Assembly (NCBI GenBank): GCA_016219645.1
Contig: JACRLR010000020.1
Span: 62,001 to 126,000, forward strand
DNA length: 64,000 nt
Source of the DNA: Nitrospirota bacterium
GTDB taxonomy: Bacteria > Nitrospirota > Nitrospiria > Nitrospirales > Nitrospiraceae
Reading direction: 5' to 3'
The notes under the pieces are model-generated. The model was not told the origin of the DNA, did not search any database, and saw nothing but the letters and a program-made list of their open reading frames with translations. Each line of letters begins with the position of its first letter. The first letter of the stretch is position 1. The position numbers and the translations under genes are program-made. Positions 18,553 through 28,441 of the stretch are shown one piece after another.

Positions 18553-18647
18553 AGGGAGTGGCCAGGTGCCCTTTTTGCTCGCAGAACGCGCACGCTCAGA
18601 AGGTGCTCGTTCGATGCGCGCAGTGAAGGGCAGCCTGGCCACTCCCT
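18553..18647 (+). repeat. GC-rich hairpin repeat (family 3), copy 1
   Basis: AGGGAGTGGCCAGG at 18553-18566 pairs with CCTGGCCACTCCCT-type sequence ending at 18647; inside are TGCTCGCAGAACGCGC and the family motif in reverse, CGATGCGCGCAGTGAAGG. It begins two bases after the preceding stop codon. Confidence 0.75.
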
Positions 18648-18682
18648 CCAAAAATGGTATGGGAAGTAGAAGCGCAAGAAGA

Positions 18683-18932
18683 GGGCGGGCACCCTGTCCT
18701 TCACTGCGCGCCTCGAGCAACCATCACCCATTCAATTGATCCCTCCAAGCTTGCTCGTTTCTCTCTCAGGGATGGGGGCTGATGGATCTTCTACTGCGCG
18801 CGTCCAACGAGGCCCTCTTAATTCTTCGCCTTCTCAAGAGGGGGGCAGGCAAACCGTCCTTCACTGCGCGCATCGAGCGACCACTGCTTCATCGTGGGGG
18901 CTCTGCGAGCAAGAAGGATGGTTGGCTGCCCC
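18683..18932 (+). repeat. Composite of family 3 hairpins (broken copy plus complete copy)
   Basis: From 18683 a left arm (GGCGGGCACCCTGTCCTTCA, CTGCGCGC), then at about 18769 the left half of a second element (GGGATGGGGGCTGATGGATC, CTGCGCGCGTCCAACGAGG) whose right half is missing, then a complete hairpin at 18841-18932 with arms GGGGGCAGGCAAACCGTCCTT and AAGGATGGTTGGCTGCCCCC. The same order, complete, is seen at 53495-53715. Together with copy 1 this fills the roughly 430-bp gap 18552-18987, where no gene is supported. Confidence 0.7.
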
Positions 18933-18987
18933 CCTCGCATTCCTTCCCCTGCTGGCGGACTCGGCCAACGGCCTGCTAGAGTGAGTG

Positions 18988-19890
18988 ATGGCAACCGTCA
19001 TATTCAAAACTCTTTCCAGCCGGAAGCGCGGTGGCATGACTATAGGAGAGGCCATCCGACGTCTAACGTTAGGGGAGATGTTCCAAGGTGCGGCAGAATT
19101 GGTCGCTCTACTCAGCCTGTTCGTTGCGATCATCATCTGGCTTATGGTCCGGTTCCAACCACATCCGGACGTCCATATTGGCGTTGCCTTGTACTCATAC
19201 GAGCGCGGTTTTACTGTGGAAGAAACTACCAAAACCACTCTCTCGCAGATGCAGGACCTTGTTTCCAACTGTACACTTTGGCGATTTCCACCGACCCTAC
19301 AAGACCACCGTGCCAAGACCACCGATCTCCACTCATGGGTATTGAGCAAGATCCGACTGGACAACCCGTCAGATCAAAGCCTGACCAATCTCCGTATGGG
19401 GGTGGTCAGCCGCCTCCATAATGCGTCCACAGCGTTGACTGCGACTCCGCACGTCGACGCCACAGGTAGGCTTGAGTCAACGTCTCAAGAAGGCCTCCAC
19501 AAGTATGTCATCTCTATCGCAGGCCTTGCACCTTATTCATCGGTGATTCTCAGTCTGCAGACTCCCATGAACGACAATTTACGGCGTGTCTTGTCTCAGG
19601 AACATATCACCGTTCGTCTACCGGCGGTGTTCCTCTCAGCAGACCAGGCATGGAATTTCCACCCGACTGTGACACCCATTAATGCCTCAACCATGCTGAA
19701 AGCAGAGGCTGAAATCCGCACAGGTCAGCGAGGAGCAGCAGTGACTGAGAAGGTTGAAAAGATGATTCTGGAATCCTCTGATCGAGACCTGTCAGCCGAA
19801 GACCTGTCCAATCGACTCCTTCCATCTGCGCCTCATTGCCAAGAAGGAACAGGAGGCCGCCTGGTAGAATTTGTCGGCACAAATGAATAG
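18988..19890 (+). CDS. Membrane-anchored protein, unknown
   Basis: 300 residues from ATG 18988; a GTG one codon upstream is possible. One strong membrane segment near residues 37-55 (AAELVALLSLFVAIIIWLMV) is preceded by a basic N-terminus, so the bulk is probably outside the cytoplasm. The rest has beta-rich spacing (KYVISIAGLAPYSSVILSLQTP) and a helical C-terminus. No catalytic motif or known domain is recognised. It stands alone between hairpin repeats and thiE. Confidence 0.6.
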   Translation: MATVIFKTLSSRKRGGMTIGEAIRRLTLGEMFQGAAELVALLSLFVAIIIWLMVRFQPHPDVHIGVALYSYERGFTVEETTKTTLSQMQDLVSNCTLWRFPPTLQDHRAKTTDLHSWVLSKIRLDNPSDQSLTNLRMGVVSRLHNASTALTATPHVDATGRLESTSQEGLHKYVISIAGLAPYSSVILSLQTPMNDNLRRVLSQEHITVRLPAVFLSADQAWNFHPTVTPINASTMLKAEAEIRTGQRGAAVTEKVEKMILESSDRDLSAEDLSNRLLPSAPHCQEGTGGRLVEFVGTNE

Positions 19891-19965
19891 CTCCCACTAG
19901 CATCCTTCGATAAATATTCTCCCCTTCTGGAATCTTCTCCATCATTCCGCCTAGAATACCAATGT

Positions 19966-21382
<1,417 letters not shown>

Positions 21383-21434
21383 TCAGACCAGAACTTCGTT
21401 GGTCTGCACGTCACGGCAACAGGAACATACCGTA

Positions 21435-21562
21435 CCGGACGCTCAAAACGTTCGTCCAGCAAGGCCGCAGCCGAAGAAAGCACCGGAGACGTAGCCTCTG
21501 GGCTACGTTGAGGATGCTTTCGAGGTGAGAACGAAGCTGGCGAGCGTTTTCAGCGTCCGGTT
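21435..21562 (+). repeat. MITE-like inverted repeat (family 2), bioD-SDR gap
   Basis: Ends CCGGACGCTCAAAACG and CGTTTTCAGCGTCCGG pair exactly except one base. An inner hairpin CGTAGCCTCTGGGCTACG sits at 21490-21507. The right tip runs into TTA at 21561-21563, which is the stop codon of the SDR gene read on the minus strand. Confidence 0.85.
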
Positions 21563-22313
21563 AAAGGCTTCGGCTGTCACAGTTCCAAACCTGTCCTGAG
21601 ATCCCCGTGAGTCCCGCCAGATGGACGATGGTGGTTGCCACTTCTTCGATCGCCGGAGGACGGCGTAGTGCGTGATCCATCCAGCCCTCGCCATCAGGGA
21701 ACACCCCCTCGGTCAAGGCTGTTTTGTGCCATCCCGGCAGCACGAGATTTACTTGGATATTCTGCGATCCCCACTCGAGCGCCGCTGTCTTGACCAGTCC
21801 GATCAGTCCGGCTTTCGACGTCGCGTAGGCAGCTTGGCCGGTAGCCCCATGAAATCCCGTATGGGAACCGAGCACAATAATGGCGCCACCTCCGCGGGCC
21901 AGCAATGGAGGTGCCATGGCGCGGACACAGTGAAATGTACCGGTCAGGTTCGTGGCCACTATCTCAGCCCATTCCTGTTCCCGCTCTTTGAGTACGAGGC
22001 TGCCTCCCCCGATCCCCGCATTGCAGACAAACACCGATGGAGCCGGTCTGAGCCGGGAGGAAGCTTCCACCATCTGTTGCACGTCAGAGAACTCGCGAAT
22101 ATCCGCCTGGTAGAGTGCCCCAGCTCCACCCGCAGACACGACTTGCGTCAGCGTCTCCTCAGCCCCTGACTTGTTTCGATAGTAATGGATCCCGATAGAC
22201 CAGCCGGCCACAGCAAAGGCCAGACTGATCGCACGACCAATCCCCCCGGACGCGCCGGTCACAAGGACGGCCTGTTTCTGGTTGATTTGGTTCATTTTGT
22301 TTGTTTGGTTCAT
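21561..22313 (-). CDS. Short-chain dehydrogenase/reductase (FabG-like)
   Basis: A 250-residue classical SDR using NAD(P)H. Marks: cofactor loop TGASGGIGRAI near residues 19-29, NAG in VFVCNAGIGG, catalytic Ser in VLGSHTGFHG, and YATSK with the catalytic Tyr and Lys. C-terminal LPGWHKTALTEG and a final VWNCDSRSL. It resembles 3-oxoacyl-ACP reductases; the substrate cannot be named. The first 12 residues (MNQTNKMNQINQ) are encoded by a 9-bp palindromic array, so the start is uncertain: ATG at 22313 or 22295, neither with a ribosome site. Confidence 0.85.
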   Translation of the reverse strand: MNQTNKMNQINQKQAVLVTGASGGIGRAISLAFAVAGWSIGIHYYRNKSGAEETLTQVVSAGGAGALYQADIREFSDVQQMVEASSRLRPAPSVFVCNAGIGGGSLVLKEREQEWAEIVATNLTGTFHCVRAMAPPLLARGGGAIIVLGSHTGFHGATGQAAYATSKAGLIGLVKTAALEWGSQNIQVNLVLPGWHKTALTEGVFPDGEGWMDHALRRPPAIEEVATTIVHLAGLTGISGQVWNCDSRSL

Positions 22314-22374
22314 CTAGTTGGCCCGGTATATCTCGTTTGTCTTGTGACTTCACTCCAAGAAACCAAATAAACTA
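22278..22374 (+). repeat. 9-bp-unit palindromic array, copy b (overlaps SDR start)
   Basis: Units GTTGATTTG, GTTCATTTT, GTTTGTTTG, GTTCATCTA, then degenerate GTATATCTC, GTTTGTCTTG, and a short right arm AAACCAAATAAACTAAGG. The left arm is part of the SDR reading frame. The right arm is shorter than in other copies. Confidence 0.7.
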
Positions 22375-22538
22375 AGGAAGGTCTGATTAATTCATGTTTG
22401 CACGAAGAACTCTGTTCCTGGGTGGATCAACGGGGGCAAACAGGTGGGAATCCGCTGGTCCGAGCGCGTCTTTCTCGGGGTTAGCCCGCTGTCGGGCCGC
22501 CCGGAACCTCGCTGCTGCTTGTAGGAAGCATCTGGTCC

Positions 22539-23390
22539 ATGCCTGTTGCAGCGGAAGATGCCGGTATCATCGCCCAGTCCGCAGACTATTTTCCCGATCA
22601 GGTCGGGAACGAATGGCGCTATCGCGGCCAGATTACCGAAGGGCCTCTGCAAACGGTCGAGCATAAGTTTTTCTCCAATGTGTCCTCCGTCACCGGAACG
22701 AAAGCTCTCAAGGGTGTGACGGTCACCGTATACCACGATACCAATCCTGGTAACCATGGGCCTTCGGACAGCTTCTACCGCCGCGACACGGCCGGCATCG
22801 TCTATTACGGCTCTGAACCGGGCACACCGTTCGAAAAACAGCTCGTGCCTTATCAGATCGTTCGCTTTCCGATGAAGATTGCGTCTTCCTTTGCGCAATT
22901 CAACCGCAAGGGAGTGGACTTCGGTACCGACCTGAATCAGGACGGTATCAACGAAAAGGCCGACGCTCAGGGTGACTCAACGGTGGTGGGACAGGAATCA
23001 GTTACTGTGCCCGCCGGTGAGTTTAAGGATGCGGTGAAGGTGGAGGCGCGTATGCAGATGCAGATCCATCTCTCCGGCTCAAAGAAGACCGTTCTCGGGA
23101 CCGATGTGATGACTGCCTGGTTTGTGAAGGGAGTGGGCCTAGTCAAGTATGTCGAACGGCAGGATCTGTCGCCATTGGATGATCGAGGCATGGTCACAGA
23201 CATTATGGAAGAATTGGAATCGTACGAGGTCAAGCCGCCGAAGGCATCACTCGGGAGGGGTGAATCCCCGACGGAGGGTTTGTTCACTGACAACCCGAGC
23301 CACGACGAATTGCGTCAGGTACTCCTCACCTCCGGCTTTCGCTCCGACTCCGGAAAGCCGATGGCCCCCGAACGGTTGCCGACCGACTAA
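22539..23390 (+). CDS. Unknown protein, probably exported; N-terminus unclear
   Basis: 283 residues from the first ATG at 22539 (MPVAAEDAGIIAQSADYFPD). Upstream in the same frame, LLLVGSIWSMPVAA looks like the end of a signal peptide with an AxA-type cleavage site, but the frame closes at a TAG (22482-22484) with no usual start codon between, so the beginning is lost, frameshifted or uses a rare start. The mature part is beta-rich with repeating V-T-V/Y patterns (GNEWRYRGQI, ESVTVPAGEFKDAVKV, GVGLVKY), like periplasmic proteins of unknown function found widely. The last 48 codons are antisense to the 3' end of putA. Confidence 0.6.
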   Translation: MPVAAEDAGIIAQSADYFPDQVGNEWRYRGQITEGPLQTVEHKFFSNVSSVTGTKALKGVTVTVYHDTNPGNHGPSDSFYRRDTAGIVYYGSEPGTPFEKQLVPYQIVRFPMKIASSFAQFNRKGVDFGTDLNQDGINEKADAQGDSTVVGQESVTVPAGEFKDAVKVEARMQMQIHLSGSKKTVLGTDVMTAWFVKGVGLVKYVERQDLSPLDDRGMVTDIMEELESYEVKPPKASLGRGESPTEGLFTDNPSHDELRQVLLTSGFRSDSGKPMAPERLPTD

Positions 23391-26204
23391 TGCTCCGGTG
23401 ATCGGACGATTGAGATAGAGATTCCCGACATCAAATGTTTCCTGAGCCAGTTCAAGATTCGCGGGGCTTCGTGAGTAGACACCCCCGGTCAGTGCGTAGG
23501 CCGTCGAGTTAGCCAGTGTCAGCGCATCTTGGTAGGACGCGGCTTGCATGACCGCAAGGATCGGCCCGAAGATTTCCTCTTGAGCAATCCTATGTGTCGG
23601 CAGCACATCAACAAAAACCGTTGGAGCTATGTACCAGCCGGGGCCTGTCACTGACCCTTCCACCAATACACGTGCTTCCTTTTTTCCTATTTCGACATAT
23701 TCTTGAATCTTGGACTGCGCCCGGCCGTCAATCACCGGCCCGACCTGTGTGCCGGGCGCATCAGGACTTCCAACCTTCAGGCTCAACACCGCTTCTTTAA
23801 GCCGATTGAGGAAATTGTCGTAGATCGTAGCGTGGACAATCGCACGCGAGCAGGCAGAGCATTTCTGCCCTCCATAGCCGGTAAACGATGAGAGGACGCC
23901 GGCGATCGCATCATCGAGGTCCGCTGTCTCGTCCACGATAATTGCATTTTTTCCTCCCATCTCTGCCAAGACACGCTTGACCATCTGTTGCCCTGGCATC
24001 AGAGTAGCAGCCTCCTTCAGGATGCTCAGGCCCACGTCTTTCGAGCCGGTAAAGGCCACCGTCGCGATATCGGGATGGCATACTAACGCACGCCCGATGT
24101 CAGGCCCGCCCGGCAGACAACACACTACCTCTTCGGGGACACCGGCTCTCCGTAAGATTTCCGTAAGCCAGTACCCCATCATGGACGAACGCTCTGAGGG
24201 TTTAAACACGACGGCGTTCCCGGTCACGAGTGCAGCCGATACCATCCCGGTTGGGATGGCCAATGGAAAATTCCATGGGGCGACGACAGCCGTCACTCCT
24301 CGCGGACTATACAGCCGCTGGTTCAGTTCGCCAGGTTCCTGTCCCAGTCGTTTCGGGACAGCGAGTCTCTGCCAGTTCGCCGCATAAAACTCCAGAAAGT
24401 CTATCGCCTCTGCGAGGTCCGCATCTGCTTCTCGCCAGGGCTTTCCACATTCCAATATCTCCCATGCGGCCAACTCATCGCGCCTGGCTCTCATGAGCGC
24501 TGCAGCAGTACGCAGGATTTCTACGCGCTGTTCCGTTGGCGTATCACGCCAGGATTTCCCAGCCTGAACTGCCCGGCGCACCGCCTCTTCAACATCCTCA
24601 ACACGTGCGCTAGGCACCTGGCCCACAAGTTCATTCGGGCGTCCCGGGTTGCGAGACTCGATGGGAGGCCCGCTCAGAGCTACCCCTCCGGACGACGGCG
24701 TCCACTGCCGGCCCAATTGGGACCGCACATGCGCCAGCGCATTCTGCATCGCTGTTCGGCTCTCGGCCCGAGAAAAATCATGCTGCGGTTCATTGTGAAA
24801 GTGCTGTACTTCGGCTTCGTGGGATCGCTGTTTCTGACTCAACCCCTCCAACACAGGCGGAGCCAGCAATGTGCTCAGGGGCTGCGATTCCACATACTCT
24901 TTCCTCAAGAATGACTCGTTTGAGGTATTTTCCAGCAATCGCCGCACGAGATACGCCATACCTGGAAGCAGATCGCCCACCGGGGTATAGAGTCGCAACC
25001 GCCGCCCAAGCTGTGTGACGGCCTGCTGAAATGGTTCGGCCATTCCAAAGATCATCTGGTATTCCCATGTCTCTCGAGAAAGCCCGAACGACTCAGCAGT
25101 CGCTTCGATGTAAGCCAACGTCCGGAGATTATGTGTCCCGAAGGCAGGGCGAATCAGTGACGTCTGAGACAACAGAAGCTGCGTGAGCGATTCATAGTTC
25201 GCATCCGTTTCACCCTTCTGTTCAAAGAGAGGAACAACCCAGCCTCGTTGCCTGTAGCGAATCGTATCCGAATCCCAGTAGGCCCCTTTCACCAATCGAA
25301 TCGTGATGGGAACTCCACGCTGACGGACCCAGGCCAAGAGCCTGTCAATATCCTCGGCTGTCTCCCGATGGTATGCCTGTAATGCGAGACCCGCGTATGG
25401 AAAGGTCCTATAAGAAGGTTCCGTGAAAAGCCTGGTGAAGATCTCCACCAACAAGGTTTTTGTTTCGGCCTGTTCCATATCAAAAATCAACGAAGCGGGG
25501 AGGCGCATCGCGAGATCAAGAATGGGCCGAAGCCGTGCCGTCACCGAGAGATAACTCCCTTCTGGATCGATTGGGTCAAGGTGCGGCGAGAGGGCGGAAA
25601 TCTTGATGGAGAGCTGGACCTTCGGTATTGGCCCGAGATGGTCCTGCTCCAGTAAGGAGATCGCCGGCCAGACAGCCGTTTCTTGCGCGAGCAGGTTGAG
25701 GGCTTCCAGACAACGATCGCGGTACCGATCAGCCTCACAATCGCTCATGGTTGTCTCGCCCAATAAGTCGACCGACCAGGCCCGCCCATGCTGCCAAAGA
25801 TCTCTCAATCTGGGCGCTGCCTCCTTGAGGGTGGCTCCGGCAATGAAGGTGCGCCCCATATGCTCAACCTGTCCTCTGATCGCTTTGCCGCTGAGTTTGG
25901 CCCCCAGGCTGGTGGCGGACATGGCTTTGAGCCCCCAGTGGCTGCCGAAGAGCGCTGTGTCTCCATCGCCCAAATACTCGCGAGCCAAGGTGACCACCTG
26001 TTCGTCGTCTATAATTGAGGGGAGGACATCGATGAAGCGAAACAGCTGTGCCTTGAAGCGGCTGTCCTGCATCGCCAGGTTGAGAGCCTGGTTCGACCAC
26101 CAGCGTCCCTCGAAGAGAGTCGGAGTTCGACCAGCAGAAAGGCGAGCAAGCCGTTCACCAAAGCGGTAAATCGCAGGTTCGAGAGGGGAAGGTAGTAATG
26201 GCAT
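23247..26204 (-). CDS. putA: Bifunctional proline dehydrogenase / L-glutamate-5-semialdehyde dehydrogenase
   Basis: Oxidises proline to glutamate in two steps. 985 residues: the flavin-dependent proline dehydrogenase barrel is in the first ~480 residues (LIFDMEQAETK, IRLVKGAYWDSD, FGTHNLRTL) and the aldehyde dehydrogenase in the rest, with VAPWNFPLAIPTG, catalytic Cys in GGQKCSACSR and the general base Glu in LAEMGGKN. The C-terminus (VVSEQTLRRGF) is the normal family end. No ribbon-helix-helix DNA-binding domain precedes the barrel, so it should not act as its own repressor as in E. coli. Its 3' end overlaps the unknown gene by 144 bp; its 5' end faces the desaturase gene. Confidence 0.95.
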   Translation of the reverse strand: MPLLPSPLEPAIYRFGERLARLSAGRTPTLFEGRWWSNQALNLAMQDSRFKAQLFRFIDVLPSIIDDEQVVTLAREYLGDGDTALFGSHWGLKAMSATSLGAKLSGKAIRGQVEHMGRTFIAGATLKEAAPRLRDLWQHGRAWSVDLLGETTMSDCEADRYRDRCLEALNLLAQETAVWPAISLLEQDHLGPIPKVQLSIKISALSPHLDPIDPEGSYLSVTARLRPILDLAMRLPASLIFDMEQAETKTLLVEIFTRLFTEPSYRTFPYAGLALQAYHRETAEDIDRLLAWVRQRGVPITIRLVKGAYWDSDTIRYRQRGWVVPLFEQKGETDANYESLTQLLLSQTSLIRPAFGTHNLRTLAYIEATAESFGLSRETWEYQMIFGMAEPFQQAVTQLGRRLRLYTPVGDLLPGMAYLVRRLLENTSNESFLRKEYVESQPLSTLLAPPVLEGLSQKQRSHEAEVQHFHNEPQHDFSRAESRTAMQNALAHVRSQLGRQWTPSSGGVALSGPPIESRNPGRPNELVGQVPSARVEDVEEAVRRAVQAGKSWRDTPTEQRVEILRTAAALMRARRDELAAWEILECGKPWREADADLAEAIDFLEFYAANWQRLAVPKRLGQEPGELNQRLYSPRGVTAVVAPWNFPLAIPTGMVSAALVTGNAVVFKPSERSSMMGYWLTEILRRAGVPEEVVCCLPGGPDIGRALVCHPDIATVAFTGSKDVGLSILKEAATLMPGQQMVKRVLAEMGGKNAIIVDETADLDDAIAGVLSSFTGYGGQKCSACSRAIVHATIYDNFLNRLKEAVLSLKVGSPDAPGTQVGPVIDGRAQSKIQEYVEIGKKEARVLVEGSVTGPGWYIAPTVFVDVLPTHRIAQEEIFGPILAVMQAASYQDALTLANSTAYALTGGVYSRSPANLELAQETFDVGNLYLNRPITGALVGRQPFGGHRLSGVGAKAGGEEYLTQFVVARVVSEQTLRRGFTPPE

Positions 26205-26260
26205 CGTTACCTGACTGGCGGTGAGACAGAGAGGTTTTAGTATACACTGACAGCATTCTA

Positions 26261-26289
26261 TTGATACATCCGTGAAAAGTCTGTATGAT
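26261..26289 (+). promoter_or_regulatory. Probable sigma-70 promoter of the desaturase gene
   Basis: TTGATA at 26261-26266, a 17-bp spacer and TATGAT at 26284-26289, about 70 bp before the ATG. A TATACT on the minus strand at 26244-26239 could be the -10 of putA, placing two divergent promoters close together, though no good -35 accompanies it. Confidence 0.6.
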
Positions 26290-26359
26290 GCGTAACGTAT
26301 TATTCCTTCCCCTCGAACAGGCCCATTGTAGCATCGGCTGAATACTCTAAGGAGAGGTT

Positions 26360-27232
26360 ATGCCCGCAACGACGAACGAAGCCACGAGTGAAATTACACG
26401 GACCGAAGACGTATTTGAGCCGTTAAACTTTGTGCTCTTCTTAGCCATCGTTGTCGCCACGCTCGTCGGCATTCCGCTCTATGGGTATTACGTCGGGTTC
26501 AGCCTCTTTGACTGGGTCTTATCCGCAGTCATGTATATCGTCACAGGCATGGGCATCACCGTCGGCTATCACCGGCTGGTCTCACACCAGAGTTTCGAAT
26601 GCCCGGATTGGGTTAAGGCTACGATCCTTGTGGCCGGTGGGTGGGCCATGCAGAACTCTGCGCTGAAGTGGGGCGCCGACCATATCCGCCATCACGCCAA
26701 GACCGATGAGGATGAGGATCCCTACAACGCTACAAGAGGATTCTGGCATAGCCACTGTGGCTGGCTCTTTTACGACACCCCCTATCGCGCACAGAAGTAC
26801 GAGATTCGTCTGCGCCGTGACCCGGTCGTGATCTGGCAAGATCGCTACTACTGGCCGATCGTAGTGACGGGTTTGCTGCTTCCCTTTCTCCTTGGTGTCT
26901 GGCATGGAGGGTGGCAAGGTGGCATCGGCGCTTTCCTATTGGGCGGGCTCTTCCGAATGTTCATGGTGTTGAACTCCACCTTCACGATCAATTCACTCTG
27001 TCACATGGTCGGTTCACAGCCCCACAGCACGAAGGACAGCAGCCGCGACAGCTGGCTGGTCTCCTTCGTCAGTTTCGGCGAGGGATATCATAACTTTCAT
27101 CACACCTATGCGCGCGATTTCCGTAATGGACCGAAATGGTACAATTTCGACCCCTCGAAATGGATTATTTACACCCTCTCCCTGCTCGGACTCGCGAGCA
27201 ATCTGCGCCGCAACGATCCCAGCGTCGGATAA
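26360..27232 (+). CDS. Acyl-CoA (delta-9 type) fatty acid desaturase
   Basis: A membrane di-iron enzyme that puts a double bond into fatty acyl chains. 290 residues with the three histidine boxes of the stearoyl-CoA desaturase family: HRLVSH near residue 72, HIRHH near 110 (DHIRHHAKTDEDEDPYN), and HNFHH near 246 (GEGYHNFHHTYARDFRNG). Hydrophobic pairs flank the boxes (LNFVLFLAIVVATLVGIPLYG; VVTGLLLPFLLGV). The start ATG has AAGGAGAGG upstream. The acceptor (CoA, ACP or lipid) cannot be told. Confidence 0.92.
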   Translation: MPATTNEATSEITRTEDVFEPLNFVLFLAIVVATLVGIPLYGYYVGFSLFDWVLSAVMYIVTGMGITVGYHRLVSHQSFECPDWVKATILVAGGWAMQNSALKWGADHIRHHAKTDEDEDPYNATRGFWHSHCGWLFYDTPYRAQKYEIRLRRDPVVIWQDRYYWPIVVTGLLLPFLLGVWHGGWQGGIGAFLLGGLFRMFMVLNSTFTINSLCHMVGSQPHSTKDSSRDSWLVSFVSFGEGYHNFHHTYARDFRNGPKWYNFDPSKWIIYTLSLLGLASNLRRNDPSVG

Positions 27233-27403
27233 GCCTCGCCGCCCTCTTCCCCCATTGAGCCACCACCCGTAGCGCAATAGACCCATTTTCTTTCCGGCCC
27301 TCCTTCGCTTATGATGGAGTAGCTAGCCGTCCTCGCCGTTCGTGAAGCGTGAAACGTCCGAATCCGAAAACGAACGACGCTTCACGCGATACGCTTCACG
27401 GGT

Positions 27404-27445
27404 TTCGAGAACGCCGCTGGATGACTTTTTTAAGATCCTGCTAGA
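27404..27445 (+). repeat. Partial family 2 element upstream of mrp
   Basis: The right end only: GAGAACGCCGCTGGATGAC, TTTTTTAAGATCCTGCTAG, closely following the right arms at 21.5 and 47.3 kb. The left side instead has GTGAAGCGTGAAACG paired with CGCTTCACG (27340-27400). A decayed or recombined copy. Confidence 0.45.
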
Positions 27446-27458
27446 AGAGGAGCGCTTC

Positions 27459-28331
27459 ATGGCTGATACACATCCCGCTGGGCCCCAGACGAGTCAAGGG
27501 AAAGAGAGCATCATTCCCGATGTTAAATACGTCATCGCTGTCAGCAGCGGTAAGGGAGGGGTCGGCAAATCCACCGTCGCTGTCAATCTCGCAGTCGCCA
27601 TGGCACTCACCGGCGCCAAGGTTGGACTGCTCGACGCAGATATCTATGGTCCGAACATTCCGATGATGATGGGCGTGACCAAGCCCCCGGAGCAGAGAGA
27701 CGGCAAGATCGCCCCGGCAGAAAGTCATGGAATCAAACTCATTTCCATGGGCTTCTTTGTACCGGAGGAAACGGCCGTCGTGTGGCGAGGCCCGATGGTT
27801 CACACCGCCATTCAGCAACTGTTCCGCGACGTGCTCTGGGGCGAACTCGATTACTTGATCATCGACCTGCCCCCAGGCACCGGAGACGCACAGCTCACCT
27901 TGACCCAGTTGGTTCCCTTGACCGGAGCCGTCACCGTCACGACGCCGCAGGAAGTCGCCCTCCACGATGTGCGCAAGGGCATGATGATGTTTCAGAAAGT
28001 CAATGTGCCACTTCTCGGTATTGTCGAAAACATGAGCTACTTCCTCTGCGGCCACTGCGGTGAACGTACCGAGATCTTCTCCCATGGGGGCGGGGAACGG
28101 GCTGCAGCCAAGCTGGGCGTTCCCTTTCTTGGTCGTATCCCGATTGATCCGGCCATTCGCGACGGCGGCGACTCTGGCATGCCGATCGTCGTAGCCGATC
28201 CGGCTTCTCCACAATCGGCAGCATTCAGGGACATTGCTCACAAGATTATCGCGGAAATCAGCGGCTCCGGGAAGGGCAGCCCGTCGATTGAAAGTCTGCT
28301 GAGTAAAATCAAGAAGCCGTTTGCATCCTAG
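27459..28331 (+). CDS. apbC: Mrp/ApbC-type P-loop ATPase, iron-sulfur cluster carrier
   Basis: 290 residues from ATG 27459, chosen because GAGGAG precedes it; the frame is open further upstream but that part lies in repeat sequence. Deviant Walker [18 protein letters not shown] near residues 30-46, switch [24 protein letters not shown], and the C-terminal cluster-binding pair in [20 protein letters not shown]. The family assembles and hands over 4Fe-4S clusters, which fits the downstream radical-SAM lipoyl synthase and other Fe-S enzymes. The DUF59 N-terminal domain of some Mrp proteins is absent. Confidence 0.92.
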   Translation: MADTHPAGPQTSQGKESIIPDVKYVIAVSSGKGGVGKSTVAVNLAVAMALTGAKVGLLDADIYGPNIPMMMGVTKPPEQRDGKIAPAESHGIKLISMGFFVPEETAVVWRGPMVHTAIQQLFRDVLWGELDYLIIDLPPGTGDAQLTLTQLVPLTGAVTVTTPQEVALHDVRKGMMMFQKVNVPLLGIVENMSYFLCGHCGERTEIFSHGGGERAAAKLGVPFLGRIPIDPAIRDGGDSGMPIVVADPASPQSAAFRDIAHKIIAEISGSGKGSPSIESLLSKIKKPFAS

Positions 28332-28441
28332 ATGGGACCTTCCCTTCCATCGACAATACTTGTGTTCACCGAAACGGACCGCTCGATGAGGGGGATGTCG
28401 AGGGTTGAGTCAACACTCAGCAACCATGCATAATGACTAGC

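Noticed and set aside
18552-18987. Small open frames of 60 to 86 codons over the hairpin cluster
   Set aside because: They run through repeats in several frames on both strands, with no ribosome sites; the same pseudo-peptides recur at 53.5 kb.
19891-19965. TPP riboswitch before thiE
   Set aside because: The gap is only 75 bp and lacks the conserved CUGAGA and related helices.
22394-22666. Plus-strand 90-codon frame overlapping the start of the 22539 gene
   Set aside because: Wrong frame relative to the conserved protein, Arg/Cys-rich, and no motif; kept only as a possible hint of a frameshift.
27441-28241. 266-codon minus-strand frame opposite mrp
   Set aside because: Fully antisense to a conserved ATPase; no recognisable motif.
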